Assembly (NCBI GenBank): GCA_034509735.1
Contig: JACGWO010000003.1
Location: forward strand, 43,012,873-43,076,872
DNA from: Sesamum alatum
Lineage: Eukaryota > Streptophyta > Magnoliopsida > Lamiales > Pedaliaceae
Length of the DNA stretch: 64,000 nucleotides
Direction of reading: 5' to 3'
The notes under the pieces were generated by a model. It searched no databases and had not been told where the DNA came from. It saw nothing but the letters and a program-made list of their open reading frames with translations. This document shows positions 38,901 to 56,100 of the stretch, in pieces; within the stretch, counting starts at the first letter, position 1; the number at the start of each line of letters is the position of its first letter. Both the position numbers and the translations under genes were made by a program.

Positions 38901-41900
38901 TGTGTGTCTCTCTCTCCTCTCTCTTTTCTTAATGAAATCAGAAGATTCAGAAGCTGCTCGATACCATGAGGCGTTGTTTAGATTTGCATCACAGTATGAA
39001 ATCAATCATGGATGCTTAAGCACGTAGGGATGCTCATGGACAAAGGCAGATTAGATAGAGCATAAGCTGTGGATACATTTGGCAGAGTGCTTATTGTAGA
39101 TATTACTATTTGTTATCTTTGTTGCTATCTCTTCGCCAGTTCTTAATTGTGGTTTGGCACTTAGTCAGGTGTATATACTATATATTTGAGTAATAAAAAG
39201 AAGGTTTTCTAACATGTAATCTCTCTTAGAGGGAACCAAGCTCTGATTGGGTTACCCTTAGTTTGAAGTTGTAGAGCCTTTTATAATGCCTGGAGATCTA
39301 TGACGTTTTTCCTCAAAGATTGCATTTCGGTGATTACTACATCGTAATGTCTAGAAATTTGTACTTTTAAGATTTTAGGAGTGACCTTATTTTTGATGTT
39401 ATGGTCTATTTTAGAATGAATTTCAGGAATGCTCCTCTTTATGTTAATGCTTCTTTCACGTGCATCTTTGTTGTATCAGTGTTCTCTTATGTATTCCTTT
39501 GTTCCTGCAGACAAATACTAGTGTTGCTAGTTCTCTTGGAACATATTTCCTGCCACAGATTTCTCTAATCTTCTTGGACATGCTCAATGTGTACAGGTTT
39601 GTTTGCATTTTGTACTTTTAGAATTACTTTTTACGCCTTACCTGATAGGTTTCTATGTGTAATGCTTTAAATTGATGATTAATATTTTCTTCGAATGCCA
39701 CAGAATGTACAGCGAGCTTATATCAACCAGTATTGCCCAAGGAGGCCCCTATGCTTCCAGGACATCCATTGTGAAACTTCTACGGTAAGTTCCCAATTTT
39801 GGAGCTATAAATATCCGTAGTTCTGCATATTGATACTTACTTTATCGTGTCTATTTCAACAGGTCAGTCAAGAGGGAAACACTAAAGCTTATTGAGACAT
39901 TTCTAGACAAAGCTGAAGATCAACCACATATTGGCAAACAATTTGTGCCTCCGATGATGGACCCTGTGCTTGGTGACTATGCCAGGAATTTGCCTGATGC
40001 AAGAGAGTCAGAAGTCCTCTCACTCTTTGCCACAATAATAAATAAGTATGCCTTGTTTTCTTGTGTCATTTTTGTTGCATATTTTGTTTGCATAGTTGAT
40101 GTTATGTCCATGTGCGACAGCTTGCAATTTCTGGAAACCTGTATGGCAGCATTTGTAATTATACAGCAGCTTTTAATTAATTGTAATTGTATTGTTCTCA
40201 AAGTATTGTATGACCATTTAGATTTCTTGTGGATGCTGGTGCATAACGTGTTTGATGCTGATGCTTCTGGCTATTTTAGTCATCATAAGTTCATAACTGC
40301 TGTTAGGTTTTGCTATTAATTTTCTAATTAGTTTTAATTGCTCCTTACTTCATTTAGGTATAAGGGGGCAATGATTGAAGATGTTCCTCGGATATTTGAA
40401 GCTGTTTTCCAGTGCACTCTAGAGGTCGGTGAATCCTTTGTTTCATGGACGTTCGTGTTCATTTGTTGACTACTTTACCTCTCGTAGAAGTGTATGATAA
40501 TCCCTGTTGCTTAAGCATGCTGAAAGTCTGTTGCCCAGATAGTCTCATGTGCAAATTGATTGGTTTACAAACATAAAACTTGCAGGATAGAAACATGTGA
40601 ATGCAGTGGGATATGCGTATATAATATTGATAGAAACATGACTCAGTCCCAATACGACCTTGGCTTGTTTTACATCATTGTTCCTAATTATTGTCATCTT
40701 CCAATTCTCTGGCTTCTCCAGGCGCCTTCTTTTTGTTTGAATTTTAATGTAGATCTTTTTAGATGTAAGCATAGTATACCATTCTAGACTGCCTCTTATA
40801 TCGTCAAAATGTGTATGAAGAACCTGGGTCATGCATTAAATGTGGCAAACAAGCTGTGAGTTAAAATATGTAGTATGGCTGAAGATTGACTTCTATTTTT
40901 CTATGGGGATGATCTATTGCGGTACTTTCTTGTGACAATTAGGTGCTACTGCAGTTAGCCTGTGCTTGCCAAATTTCTATGCCGCAGGCATTGGAGACTT
41001 GGTGTGATAAATAAGTGCTGCAACATTTTTGCTTGGGCATCTGAACCCACAACTTTAGGCAGCCCGATTTTGCTTAATTCTGATATGGGGACATCTTTAC
41101 TGTTCTGTGTTTCACTTATTATTGTTTTCATTGCAGATGATAACGAAGAATTTTGAAGACTATCCTGAGCATCGGCTTAAGTTCTTTTCACTACTTCGAG
41201 CCATTGCTACACATTGTTTTCCTGCTTTGATCCACTTATCTAGTGAGGTGTGTATCATACTTCAAAGAATTTGCAGTTGCTCGGTTGATAATAAAGTATT
41301 CCATTTTAACTTAGGCTTCACTTCAGCTCCAGGAGTGCGAATTTAATTGAAGGTTTTTCTATCACTATCTTTACGTCCCATATGATAAATTCTTGTGTTT
41401 TTACTGGTTATGTTCAGCAACTGAAACTTGTCATGGATTCCATTATATGGGCTTTCCGGCATACTGAACGAAATATTGCAGAAACTGGACTCAACCTTTT
41501 ATTGGAGATGCTGAAAAACTTTCAGGTGTGTCTTGTTTTGCGTCCTTTGTATTTTGCACATAAGTGTTGAATATAGGGCCTTACTGTTTGCATGGATGGC
41601 TTGCCAGGCTTCAGAGTTCTGCAATCAGTTCTACAGGACTTATTTTTTGACAATAGAACAAGAAATATTTGCAGTTTTGACAGACACCTTCCATAAGCCT
41701 GGTTTTAAGTTGCATGTACTGGTGCTGCAGCACTTATTCTGCCTGGTAATAACTGCCTCCTTCGTCTACTCTTGCTCTTTTTCATGTTTTATTTTGTTTG
41801 TGTCTTGCCGTATAGCCGGCTAACTATAACAGCTGTCATGTAACAATTACAGGTGGAATCTGGTGCCTTGACTGAGCCACTGTGGGACGTTGCAACGGTG

Positions 41901-43568
41901 CCTTATGCTTATCCAAATAACAGCATGTTTGTCCGAGAGTACACTATTAAACTTTTGAGTACATCCTTTCCGAACATGACAGCGGCTGAGGTATTGAAGG
42001 AAAACTTCTGGACACAGTTCAGATGCATATTCATGTGTGACCCAACTTACACCCATTTTGGGTTTTTTCAGGTGACCCAGTTTGTGAATGGACTTTTTGA
42101 GTCGAGAGCTGATCTTTCCTCATTCAAAAACCACATAAGAGACTTTCTTGTGCAATCTAAAGAATTTTCAGCTCAGGTGAAGTGTTACTCACCTTTCCAA
42201 ATGTTGAATCACACTACATGCGCCTCATTGATTTCTCTTAAATATGCTTCTGGTTTTCTTCCATCTTGGAATAATCTGTGGATTAGAGGGTGCACAGTAG
42301 TCAGTGGCGCACGGGGCACAATGGCGCCAAGGGCTCCTGGAGCCATGGCGCATGGCGCGGTGTGCGCTTTTTAAAAGTATGGCGCTAGTATACAAAAATA
42401 GACTATATATTAATATAATTAGTATGTTCCAATGAAACAATGTAAAAGAAGTTGAACATAAAGATTAAATAACATACTCAACTTAAAAAAAAACTTTATA
42501 TAATTAAAAACAACTAATGTTAAAGCCTTAAAAGAGAAAAAATATGTCCAAACTCTCAAATAAATCCTAAATAGTTTATCAAAAATAAATTTACATTGTC
42601 AAAATTCAAGAAAAATATGTAAAGAAGCAAATTTCAGAATATTAGAAAACAGAAACAAAATTTCAGAAAGTAAATTTCGCTAATATTAAATTTCAGAAAC
42701 AAAACCTGGAGAGTATAAAGGAAGCAGGCAGAATTTTGCTAATCAAGGGGCTGTTCCATGGCGGAAAGATGGGGAATTTATGATTAAATCATAAGAGAAA
42801 ACAGAAATTTATATGTTTGCAGAGAAGAGAAGAAGTGGCGGCTGAAAGAAAAGAGTAGACCAACAGACATGTTTCCTCATGCATGCAGCAGCAGCAACAG
42901 TCGGAGGGCTTTTAGAATTCTTAGGATTCTGTTGTACTCCCTATCTTTTTTATTTCTCTTTTATTTTCGTGGGCCCAGACCTAAAAAGGCCTAGGCTCAC
43001 AAAGGCGCGCCTGGGCAATAGCCGGAATGGCGCCCAGGCACGCGCCATGGCAGTGCCTGGGCGAAGCCACGCGCCTTAGCATCGGTTATGGCGAGAGACT
43101 TGCGCCTTGCGCTCCTCTCGCCATAGCGTGCCGCCTTTGTGCGCCTTTAACTCACTGAGAGGGTGGTCTAGATACGGTGTTCAATGTGTTGAGTAAATTC
43201 TTTGTTCCTCGGTGATTTTTCTTAAGTCTATTCCATTCTGGGGAATTAGTTTTCAACTCAATACATCTGTGCTTGATTGAGCCTTAGTTCCTCTGCCTTT
43301 GATCTAGATGGGTCTTTTGATGGATTTTTGGTAGATAATGTCTCATTGTTAAGAATTACAAAATGTGAAGTGCTGAGTCTTGCACTTTCATCCACCATCG
43401 GGTGCATACTGTAATCCTATAATCGCATTTATTGCTATGGTGCAGGACAACAAAGATCTTTATGCAGAGGAAGCTGCTGCTCAGAGAGAAAGAGAGCGAC
43501 AACGTATGCTGTCGATTCCAGGACTCATTGCTCCCAACGAGATTCAAGATGAGATGGTTGACTCATAA
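29982..43568 (+). CDS. XPO1: Exportin-1 (CRM1/XPO1), nuclear export receptor
   Basis: Thirty-two exons giving 3231 nt, 1076 aa: 29982-30080, 32469-32585, 32713-32805, 32902-32973, 33111-33218, 33292-33374, 33665-33803, 33955-34023, 34114-34191, 34319-34381, 34462-34506, 35058-35165, 35246-35344, 35739-35942, 36049-36108, 36690-36800, 37215-37312, 37496-37604, 37822-37887, 37971-38069, 38166-38246, 38394-38483, 39511-39596, 39704-39784, 39863-40045, 40358-40424, 41137-41247, 41418-41525, 41608-41745, 41853-41990, 42072-42176, 43446-43568. XPO1 is a HEAT-repeat karyopherin that binds leucine-rich nuclear export signals with Ran-GTP and carries proteins and ribosomal subunits out of the nucleus. 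The start [12 protein letters not shown] and the end [11 protein letters not shown] match Arabidopsis XPO1A/B closely. Importin-beta N-domain lies at about residues 35-100; the signal-binding groove includes [13 protein letters not shown] with Cys502, the leptomycin-sensitive cysteine (Cys528 in human). The first intron is 2.4 kb; the last holds a hAT-like element. Confidence 0.97.
42293..43157. mobile_element. hAT-like non-autonomous element in the last XPO1 intron
   Basis: Flanked by a perfect 8-bp duplication AGAGGGTG (42285-42292 and 43158-43165), the size made by hAT transposases. Both ends are GC-rich and crowded with GGCGC/GCGCC motifs (for example 42305-42370 and 42995-43150), while the middle is AT-rich. 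The right end read inward begins CAGTGAGTT, close to the CAxxG hAT terminus; the left end is less regular. No transposase. It sits in intron 31 and does not disturb either splice site. Confidence 0.8.
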
Positions 43569-44706
43569 GTTTTGGCAAATTTTGGTGTCAAGGCTAATTT
43601 TGTGGATTTCTTTTTTAACTCTTTTTAAGTATTAGGTTTGAGCACATCAAGTCTGCAGTGCTACATCTTCCATGTGTAATTTTGCCTCAATTTTATCATC
43701 TCCGTAGAATATTTTGCTTGTGTGAAGCGGTGAAGCCACAGAGGCAGACACAGGCTTCGCTGCCGAAGAAACTACATGCTGGTTGTAGAGTACTTTAGAT
43801 TCTAATTTAGGAATATAGCATGTCACCTATAGATCCCTGGATCTGGTTGTGACACTGTAATGCAGCAGGACGATGTTTGAAGTGATTGTCCTTGGCAGGC
43901 AGGCAGGCGCCTATTGGCGACTCGTAATAGGTCTAATGTATACAACATTAATGGGGGTTGTGCAGAAAATTCTCTTTTTGTTCATTTGTAGAACAACTAT
44001 TATGGCTCCTGGAGTTGTTTGATAGTATGTGTTGTGTTTTTTGGCATTCTGTTCCTAGAATGTTATGAATCCTCTTTCTCCCACAGAAGAGGATGCTAAT
44101 CTTGAACATGACCATTACAATAGTGTTTGCTAATAAGTTGATTAGGCAAAATGAGGCTCATGTACCAAAAATTAATCTTTTCTGATGGGCAGAAATATGT
44201 ATGAAAACTTAAGTTGTTTCAGTTTAATTTAAATTCGTTAGTATTCAATTTGATCAATAATTTAAAGTGTAGATCATCTAACTAACTCAATAATAATAAT
44301 AATATATTAGTTAAGGAAGGAGAAGGAGTGAATAGGAAGTTAAATAAATTAAATGGAAGGAGGATGGAATGGATCTAGTCTTGGTTTACTAAGATTAGTA
44401 GTAACCTGAGTACCAATGTCCTTAAAGAGGAAGGCATTCGCAACCTGAAAATAGTAAAGAAGAAGAAAAGACATGCAAATATTTTGAACTAAAACGGAAA
44501 GAAGAGCAGCCCCTTTTCGCGGCCGAAGAATCTCTTTCTCTCGGGCTCGGTCGCTCCAACAACAAACATACACATTTTTCACTTCTCTTTCTATTTTCTA
44601 TTCTATCGCGTACGTATCATTACCATTTCGATTTTCTACTTTTATTTTTTATTCATCAATCATCACTATTATCTCGTATCGCTCCAATTTTTGTGCAAGC
44701 CTCGGA
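43569..44706. other. XPO1 3' region and ARFB1 upstream region
   Basis: The 3' untranslated region of XPO1 is followed by the 5' flank of the ARF-like gene, both on the plus strand. No further gene recognised. Confidence 0.45.
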
Positions 44707-48156
<3,450 letters not shown>

Positions 48157-49237
48157 CGAGGTCGAAACTCAAAACTTCTGATTCACAACTCTCTGGAAAT
48201 TAAAAAGCATGCGGCTATAACTTCTTTCTTAATGCTGTTTTGCAGGCTGATATGAGAATTGTTCAATCTGTAAATTGGAAAACCTGAATTTTGGAAGTTA
48301 TGTCCCCTCTTAGGATTGCGTTTCTGGTTCTTCTCAGTTCATTAGTTGCTTCCTAAGTCCTCAATTGATTAATGTTTTCATACAATGAACCACGAAGCCA
48401 ACTGCCGGGAGTCGTAAACTGGGAATTCATGTTGATATATACATGTTCCGTAATACTTTCAGAGGCAGAAGGTGGTTGAATAGTTATCAGTTAATAGCAT
48501 CTTCTCTCTTGTCTTTGTGTACTTTTTTTTTCATTTTTCTTTCCTTATATTCATCTTGTGCAATTTCTGGGGCTCGCCCAAATACTCATAGCATAATTGA
48601 GATCATAGAGAGCCCTGTGCTTATAGTGCAAGGGAATTATTGTTAAAGTTTTGAAGTAAATGGTTATTCTTTGATTCATTTTGGTAGTGGTAGCCCCAGT
48701 ACATAGAGGTTTCATGTTTTATCTTCCTTAAGAGATTACTATGGTTGTGAAGTGTATGCAGTTGAAATCTCAAAGTAAATGAACAAATAGTTGATGATAT
48801 CACTAGTCTAGTAGTATTTAGTGTGATGGATGATGAAAATGGAGATCCCGTTTTAACGCCTTTACTTAACTGTAGTTAGTGCTGCTGGCATCACAATCAC
48901 ATATGCATCTTCCAACTGACAGGGATGGATGGATGGATGGATGGATGGGGTGTAGAGTATTCGTTTGAATATAGGAAACTCTCAAATAATAATTAATGTG
49001 TTGATTTATATATATATATTTTTTATATTTAATAATTTTAGAACATGTAATATTATTTTATATGCATGTAGGGAAAACGTGCCACAACAGCTAGTATATA
49101 TATACTAATACAAAAAAAAATTATTTTTACTCACAAATAGCGATTAATGACTCTGTTGTACTAACCGATACCAAAAATGACATTCAACTAATAAGATAAC
49201 TACTTTATTCAATTTTTTAAATTTTTCATTAAATGTT
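48157..49237. other. ARFB1 3' region and intergenic DNA
   Basis: Downstream of ARFB1. Apart from a GGAT microsatellite no feature was recognised. Confidence 0.45.
48922..48949. repeat. (GGAT)n microsatellite
   Basis: About seven tandem copies of GGAT. Confidence 0.9.
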
Positions 49238-49763
49238 GGGTTAATTACCCCGACCTCCCCTAGTATTATGGGAATATATAAATTCCTCCATTTTACTATG
49301 AAAATTATAAATTGAACCCTCTGACTTACATGTGTTAGTCAAATTTAACGGTATGTGTTTAAATGACTATTTTGTCTTTGTTTATAAAACTAAAAATATA
49401 CAAGCTTTGATGATTGTTAGGAATAGAAATTAATGTCACAACCTACACATACACAATATGTGATTAAAAATATATTATAAAATAATTTAATAAAAGTTAC
49501 AAGTATACAACCTTTTTAACTTTAAAAATAACAAATTACCCCTAAAGTGTATTAAAGTTATAAAAATAGAGTTATTCAGGTTGAGAGTATTATAGAAAGT
49601 TTAGATCAATTCTTTTTATGACATCAGTAATATCCATTAAATCGACTATCAAAAGGGATAATTTGTAAGGTTGATATATTTGAAGGGAATTATGTAATTT
49701 TCATAATAAGAGGGGGAATTTATGTATTTCCATAATAGTAGGAGAATTTAGTGTACTTATTCG
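49238..49763. mobile_element. MITE with 8-bp target-site duplication
   Basis: Flanked by TAAATGTT at 49230-49237 and 49764-49771. The arms are inverted copies: left CTAGTATTATGGGAATATAT and right (reverse complement) CTACTATTATGGAAATACAT, continuing into TATGAAAATTA-type blocks. It resembles the 28987-29405 element in style but the ends differ. No coding sequence. Confidence 0.75.
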
Positions 49764-50081
49764 TAAATGTTAAATTGATTTTTTTTTTTTTTTATGTGAT
49801 GTGTTGATTTATATATTTTATCATATTTATGATAATATTGAAAAGAAAGGAGAAATATAGAAGAATTTAAGTAAGTTGACTATCAAGAGTATTATTAGGA
49901 GGAAATATCCGTTTAAAAGAGTGGAATGGAATGTGAAATATAACCCCTGAAAATTCCAATATCTAACTAACTACTTAATAACTGTCACTGGAATGAATTG
50001 CCCCTTTCTTCCCCACCACTCTTTTTCTATTTCACTCATCATAAACAAATATCATCATTTTTCTTTATTACTCAGAAATAC

Positions 50082-50101
50082 AGAGAGAGAGAGAGAGAGA
50101 G
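50082..50101. repeat. (AG)n microsatellite in the leader of the RelA/SpoT-like gene
   Basis: Ten tandem AG units about 100 bp upstream of the start codon, within the probable 5' untranslated region. Confidence 0.85.
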
Positions 50102-50197
50102 CAGAAGAAATCCACACAGACATTTATTTCCTTACGTTTCTTTCTTCAATAAAATGTGATTTTCCCCCAACACAGCAGCGAAAGCCAACACAAAGGC

Positions 50198-53100
50198 ATG
50201 TCTTCATGTCACTCCTCCACCATGTTAATTACCCCCAAAACTTCTTCAATTCTCCGTCAAAATACCTTTTTCTTCCGAAATTCTGCCAAATTTAGGTGCG
50301 TCTTCGATCAGATTGTTCCCAGATTCGTGGTTTCCTCCTCTCTCAGCTCGGTTCTTACCTCCGGCAACGTCATCGCCGCGGCGGCCGCGGCCGGTTCTGG
50401 CTCAGTTCATGGAGCCGTATCCTCAGCTATTACTCAAGTGGCCGTCACTGCTGTTGCAATTGCTTCCGGAGCTTGCCTTTCCACAAAGGTCGACTTTTTG
50501 TGGCCTAAACTGGAAGAGCAACCGGGTATAACTTGTTGTTTTTCTTTTCTTTTCTCTTCGATGTAATTTTGGGAGAAATAATTTCTTCTAATCAATAGTT
50601 GTATGGAGGGGACGAAATATTCCACTTTCTGGAATTAAAATGGAGAAAGCATAGCATCATGTTATGGCACTTAGCTGATGAGCTTAAAAAATAAGCAATT
50701 GCGGGAGAGATGAATATTGAATGTAGAAGGTTTACGATGAGGCATGCCGAGTATGAAAGCCCAAGCTCCATGGTCTAAAATTTAAATTCTCTTGTATTTA
50801 TTTACGATTTTGAATTTATTCAACTGTCCCTCTCTAATGTGTTGTCACTGTTTATGTCAACGCTCAAGCAATTCACGCTTTACACTGTTGTTTGATGGTT
50901 CATTATAATAAAGTGTGAGAGCATTACTTTCGGTGCAGGATCTCTGGTTCTGGATGGTGTAGATGTCACTGGGTATACCATATTCAATGATGAAAAGGTT
51001 TACAATCTCTATGTGCACCTGTTAACGGGTGCACTCAATATTTATATCCTTTTAATTTCACTAAGATTCTGAATCTGTAAAGGCAGGTCCAAAAGGCAGT
51101 TGCATTTGCGAGGAAAGCTCATCATGGTCAGACGAGGATGACTGGAGAGCCCTACTTATCCCACTGTATTCACACAGGGAAAATTTTAGCAGTGTTAGTT
51201 CCATCAAATGGTAAAAGAGTATGTCAATCCTCTTTCTCTAATTATACGGTCTGTATTGTGCTGCGACATTACATATATTATGATGAAATTTATACTTTCC
51301 CCATTTAAAACCATGCAGACTAGTGAGTGCAACATTATGTGCATATATAAGTGTGCGTGTGTGTGTTTGTGTCATGTCCTTTTTTATGTGAAAGACTTGG
51401 AAAAGAAATTTACTTCATGAATTTCAGCATAGACTTTAGATGCATCTGTAATTGTCTTTGGTTCCAAACAGTTCATATTTTGGAAACAGTAAATCCTTTT
51501 ATGCAGGCTGTTGATACAGTTGTTGCTGGAATCCTCCACGACGTAGTTGATGACACTTGTGAGAGTTTGCACAGCATAGAGAGAGAGTTTGGTGCTGAAG
51601 TTGCTAAGTTGGTGGGTGGAGTTTCCAGACTAAGTTACATCAATCAGGTATAACATGTTATAGACGAAATTAAAAATTCAAACTGCAAACCTCCCTGTTG
51701 TCATCTATGAATAGCAAGTTTCTTAATAAACAAATTTAACCTTCGCCAAGCTATACAAAGTATTCTCTTGAAATCAGTATCCTGATGTTTGCTCGATATT
51801 GTGAATTAATCATACATTTGAGTTCTTACTTTATTTCCACCTTGGTACAATTCTTATAAGATTTTTTTGTGATCTTTAGCTTTTCCGTATGTGTTATATT
51901 GACCAAATGCTGATAAGATTTCTTCCTTAGTTACTACGCAGGCACCGAAGAATGAATTTGAGTCAAGCTACACTTAGCCATGACGAGGTACGTGTGCACA
52001 TTGCTATCCTCCTAACTATTAGCTAAAGGAAGATCCTTTAGATGGCTGATGCTATTATGACCTCATGGAACGACATTGTTCATATTGGGTAACTAGAATG
52101 GTTGAGATCAGAAAACAATAGTATAATTAACCTTATTCCCAGCTAGATCACTAGTTTTACAGGTGCCAGCTATAAGGGTATACCGGAAACATATTCCTTT
52201 CTTTTGTTTTCCTATAACCATGAATCTGACTTCCAGAATGAGAATGATAAAGAGTATTGTGTCATGTATGAAGTTTTAGATTGTCGTGTACTTCTGTATG
52301 GGACTCTGATCAATGCATTCCCTAGTTATCCTTTCTGGAGTGCATAGGTTTCTTGATGTCATTTTTTTTTAACTTATGGTGGGGCAAGGATAACTGTTTC
52401 TCTATCAAGTTTTAGTGAGAAACTAGTTCCAGTCAAATTGTCGTTGATTTACACAGTTAAACAAACTAGTGCAATTTCTTTTACAAGCTGAACAAGTCAT
52501 TTAAAAGAGACAATTCTATGGAAAAAGAAGAAGCTCAGCTGGGTGCAAGACTTACATCTTGTTGAAATTGGAATCCTAATATGTCTCACATGCTGTCTTT
52601 TTTTAGGCAAATAATTTGCGAGTGATGTTGCTGGGCATGATTGATGATCCACGGGTAGTTCTCATAAAGCTTGCAGATCGTCTCCATAACATGAGAACAA
52701 TGTACTTACTCTAAACTTACCTTTTGCTATTATATCTGCATATACTCCACAAGAGATTGTGTCTCTATATCCTAACCAAAATTTTAAGCTATCACAAATT
52801 TTGTTTTGCCATTTCCAGTTCGTAATTTTTATGTTCTCCATTTTAGCATGGAATTGCACTTTTATCCTCCAATTGTCTTGCAAAAGCATGGGATTGGTTG
52901 TTCATATCTCACATTGTTTACTTATTGGTCTTTCGTAGATATGCTCTTCCTTCCACCAAAGCTCAAGCTGTGGCACAGGAGACATTAGTTATTTGGTGCT
53001 CCCTTGCTTCTAGATTGGGTTTGTGGGCTCTAAAAGCTGAACTTGAAGACCTGTGCTTTGCTGTCCTTCAGGTTCCCCCTACTTTTTCTTTTCCAAAAAA

Positions 53101-56100
53101 GATGTGATACTTAATGGAAGAGAAAACCATAGCACAGAAGTCCATAAACATTATCCAATACTAATGACTGTACATACACTGCATATGTAGCCTAAAATAT
53201 TTCGCCAAATGAGAGCAGAGCTGGCTTCCATGTGGAATCCCAGCAATAAGACAGCCAACCTAAGAAAAAGTTCTGTGAAGTCCATCAATGTTGTTCAATT
53301 TCACAAATGTGAAGAACCTACAGAGTGCGATGAGGAAAACACAAGCATGAAGGTACGAGTCTTGAATTTCAGCCTGGTGCCTTTGGAGAGTTCTTTTCAT
53401 AATTTAGTAATTGTTTGTGGGCAAGGAACTGACTGAATTCTGTAATTTAAGATCTTTTAAATCTTTCCATGAGGATTCTAACCTCTTTGTTGGTCCCAGC
53501 TACATGATTACTGTACCTTATATCTATTTCTTAACAAATAGAAATTGTACTTAAACATTTAATGCCAATCTTCTTTTAACTTTTCTATAGTATGTATGTG
53601 CATGCGTGTATAACAGTGACCTCAAATTAGTTAGGGTATGAGTCCATACGTCGGTGCATATGCTCTGACCGCAGTGCACAAAGTACTTCATGGTATTGTT
53701 TCTGTCAATTAATTTCAAGTTATACAAATTCTTCTGTGCAGCTGTTGGCACAAATTTGGTCAAGCTTTTATGGCGATTTGAACTTGAGTGATAATATATC
53801 TATGTTCAGGAGTGCCATTTATTTCATTTCCACAATGGATCTATTTACTCTGAATTTTCTAATTCTGCAGATTCTTCTTCAAGCTGTCCTTCCATTTGAT
53901 TTGTTACTGGATAGGAAAAAGCGTGTAATCTTTTATAAAAATCTTACAACATTTTTGGATACGCCAAAAAAACCGAAGGTTGTGAGGGATGCTGGCATTG
54001 CGCTGGCATCTCTGGTTGTTTGTGAAGAAGCACTGGAGCGGGAACTATTTATTTCAACATCGTAGGTTTCTGTTTACCCACCACCATAATTGAAACTGTC
54101 TGTTAAATCTAGTATCAAATAAAGCATGTCAGATGCATGTAAATTAATCTGTTATGCAACCTGTATTTGCAGTTATGTTCCAGGAATGGAAGTGACTTTA
54201 TCCGGACGCCTGAAGAGCTTGTATAGCATATATACTAAGGTATGGGTAGAGTTGTAGGTCTTAAACATGCAATGACTTAAATTTCTGCCTTAAGAGTGAT
54301 TCTTTTTTCGGTCCAATCCATCATCTGATGATTGTTACTCCCACACTGTGATTGTGTGTTGCTCATAGGAAAAGTTCTATATATTAGGTAATTATATTTT
54401 GAGTGCAAGGTAAGAATATATACAGGAACTGAACCAAGGTGTGTCAGCATAAGCTCTTTGGTCAAGATCTCATTCTGAATACATTGGTTATTTGGTTTAT
54501 CCCCTCTTTTAAGCGAGCCCTTGGTTATTTTATGACACTTATTTCTCTGCCACCCAGCTCTGCATTTTGCAGCTATTCTATGTGATGAAATTAGAGCTTT
54601 AAACATTTATGTGCAGTAATTCTGTTCCTGCTCGAGTACCACTACCCTTAAGTCATACTCTGTTTATCATTTTGGTTTTGATGGCTAGTTATAACCAACA
54701 CTCAGTTTGACTTCACTACTCCACAGATGAAAAGAAAAGATGTTGGCATTGACAAAGTATATGATGCCCGTGCATTGAGGGTCATTGTCGGAGACAAAAA
54801 TGGGACTTTGCATGGGCAGGCAGTTCAATGTTGTTACAATCTCCTTAACATTATACATAGGTATATTGAATGGATTGCCTATCTTCTGTTATCTTGCATA
54901 TGACTGATCAATAGCAATTGGCTAAGATCACTTTTTCTGTACCCAGATTTTGGACTCCTATTGATGGTGAATTCGACGACTACATCGTCAATCCAAAACC
55001 AAGTGGCTACCAGGTCAAAATTTCCATTTTCAGTATTTTGTATAGCCTTGCAAAACCTTCTGGGACAACATGTTTTGCATTGTTTCTGACTTCTCTTGCT
55101 GATGCCTTTCCCTAATCTCAGTCACTTCACACTGCAGTACAAGGTCCCGACAGCTCTCCTTTGGAAGTTCAAATAAGAACACAGGTATAAGGTTTCTCAA
55201 AATTTTGCTCAGGAACTAGCGTCACCATGTCTCAGTCTTTACAGGATTCTGTTTTCTCAGAGGATGCATGAATATGCTGAACATGGGCTTGCTGCACACT
55301 GGCTTTATAAGGAATCTGAGAATCTCTTGACCTCCAAAAGCAGTGTAACTGCTTCTGAAGTAAAGGATTCTGCAGATTTCTCCGAGGACATGGAAGATCA
55401 AGATCCTACCGAGGATGATGCACTCATTAAATACAGCTCACTTAAAGTAGGTCACCCAGTTCTCAGAGTAGAAGCTGGCCACTTGCTTGCTGCAGTTATA
55501 GTCAGGTATCTTATCATTGATCTCTCTGCTGCGTCCCATAAGTTCTAACTAGCTGAACTGTGTATGAAACTTTGATCTCCCAGAGTAGATAATGGTGGGA
55601 GAGAATTGCTTGTTGCTGTAAGCTTTGGATTAGCAGCTTCCGAAGCAGTAGCTGAAAGAAGATCTTCTTACCAAATAAAAAGATGGGACGCTTATGCGAA
55701 CTTATATAAGAAGGTGTGTTTCAGTAGTTACTCAGTTGCTCTCTGATTTAGTAGAAGGTGACTGTTAACAGGGGGAGAACTTGATTAGCAAGAAGATTGA
55801 ATATTTCAAAGATGGTCAGTAGGTTGTATTAGATGCCATTTCTGTGCAATGTCCTGAAAAGTATGGTCTCGCCTGAAACTGGAACTGCACATACATCATC
55901 CGAGTGGCAGAGTAAAAACTAGAGTTACCTGATAGTGCTTTCCACTTGAATATTGTGTTTGGCTGAGAAAATGTCAGCTATCTGCATTTGTTGGCCAAAC
56001 CAAATTAGAACATTAACCTTTTATGATTTTGTCTATTATAATTGGACCACATTCTGATCCCAGGTGTCTGATGAGTGGTGGTGTGAACCTGGGCATGGAG

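Noticed and set aside
38584..39480. Coding-like stretch in XPO1 intron 22, with short frames that resemble part of a gene.
   Set aside because: Frames are short, broken by stops and lack splice sites joining them to anything; I could not match them to a family.
50156..50197. Upstream in-frame ATG for the RSH-like gene.
   Set aside because: It cannot be excluded, but the ATG at 50198 gives a Ser-rich start more like a transit peptide. The difference is 14 residues.
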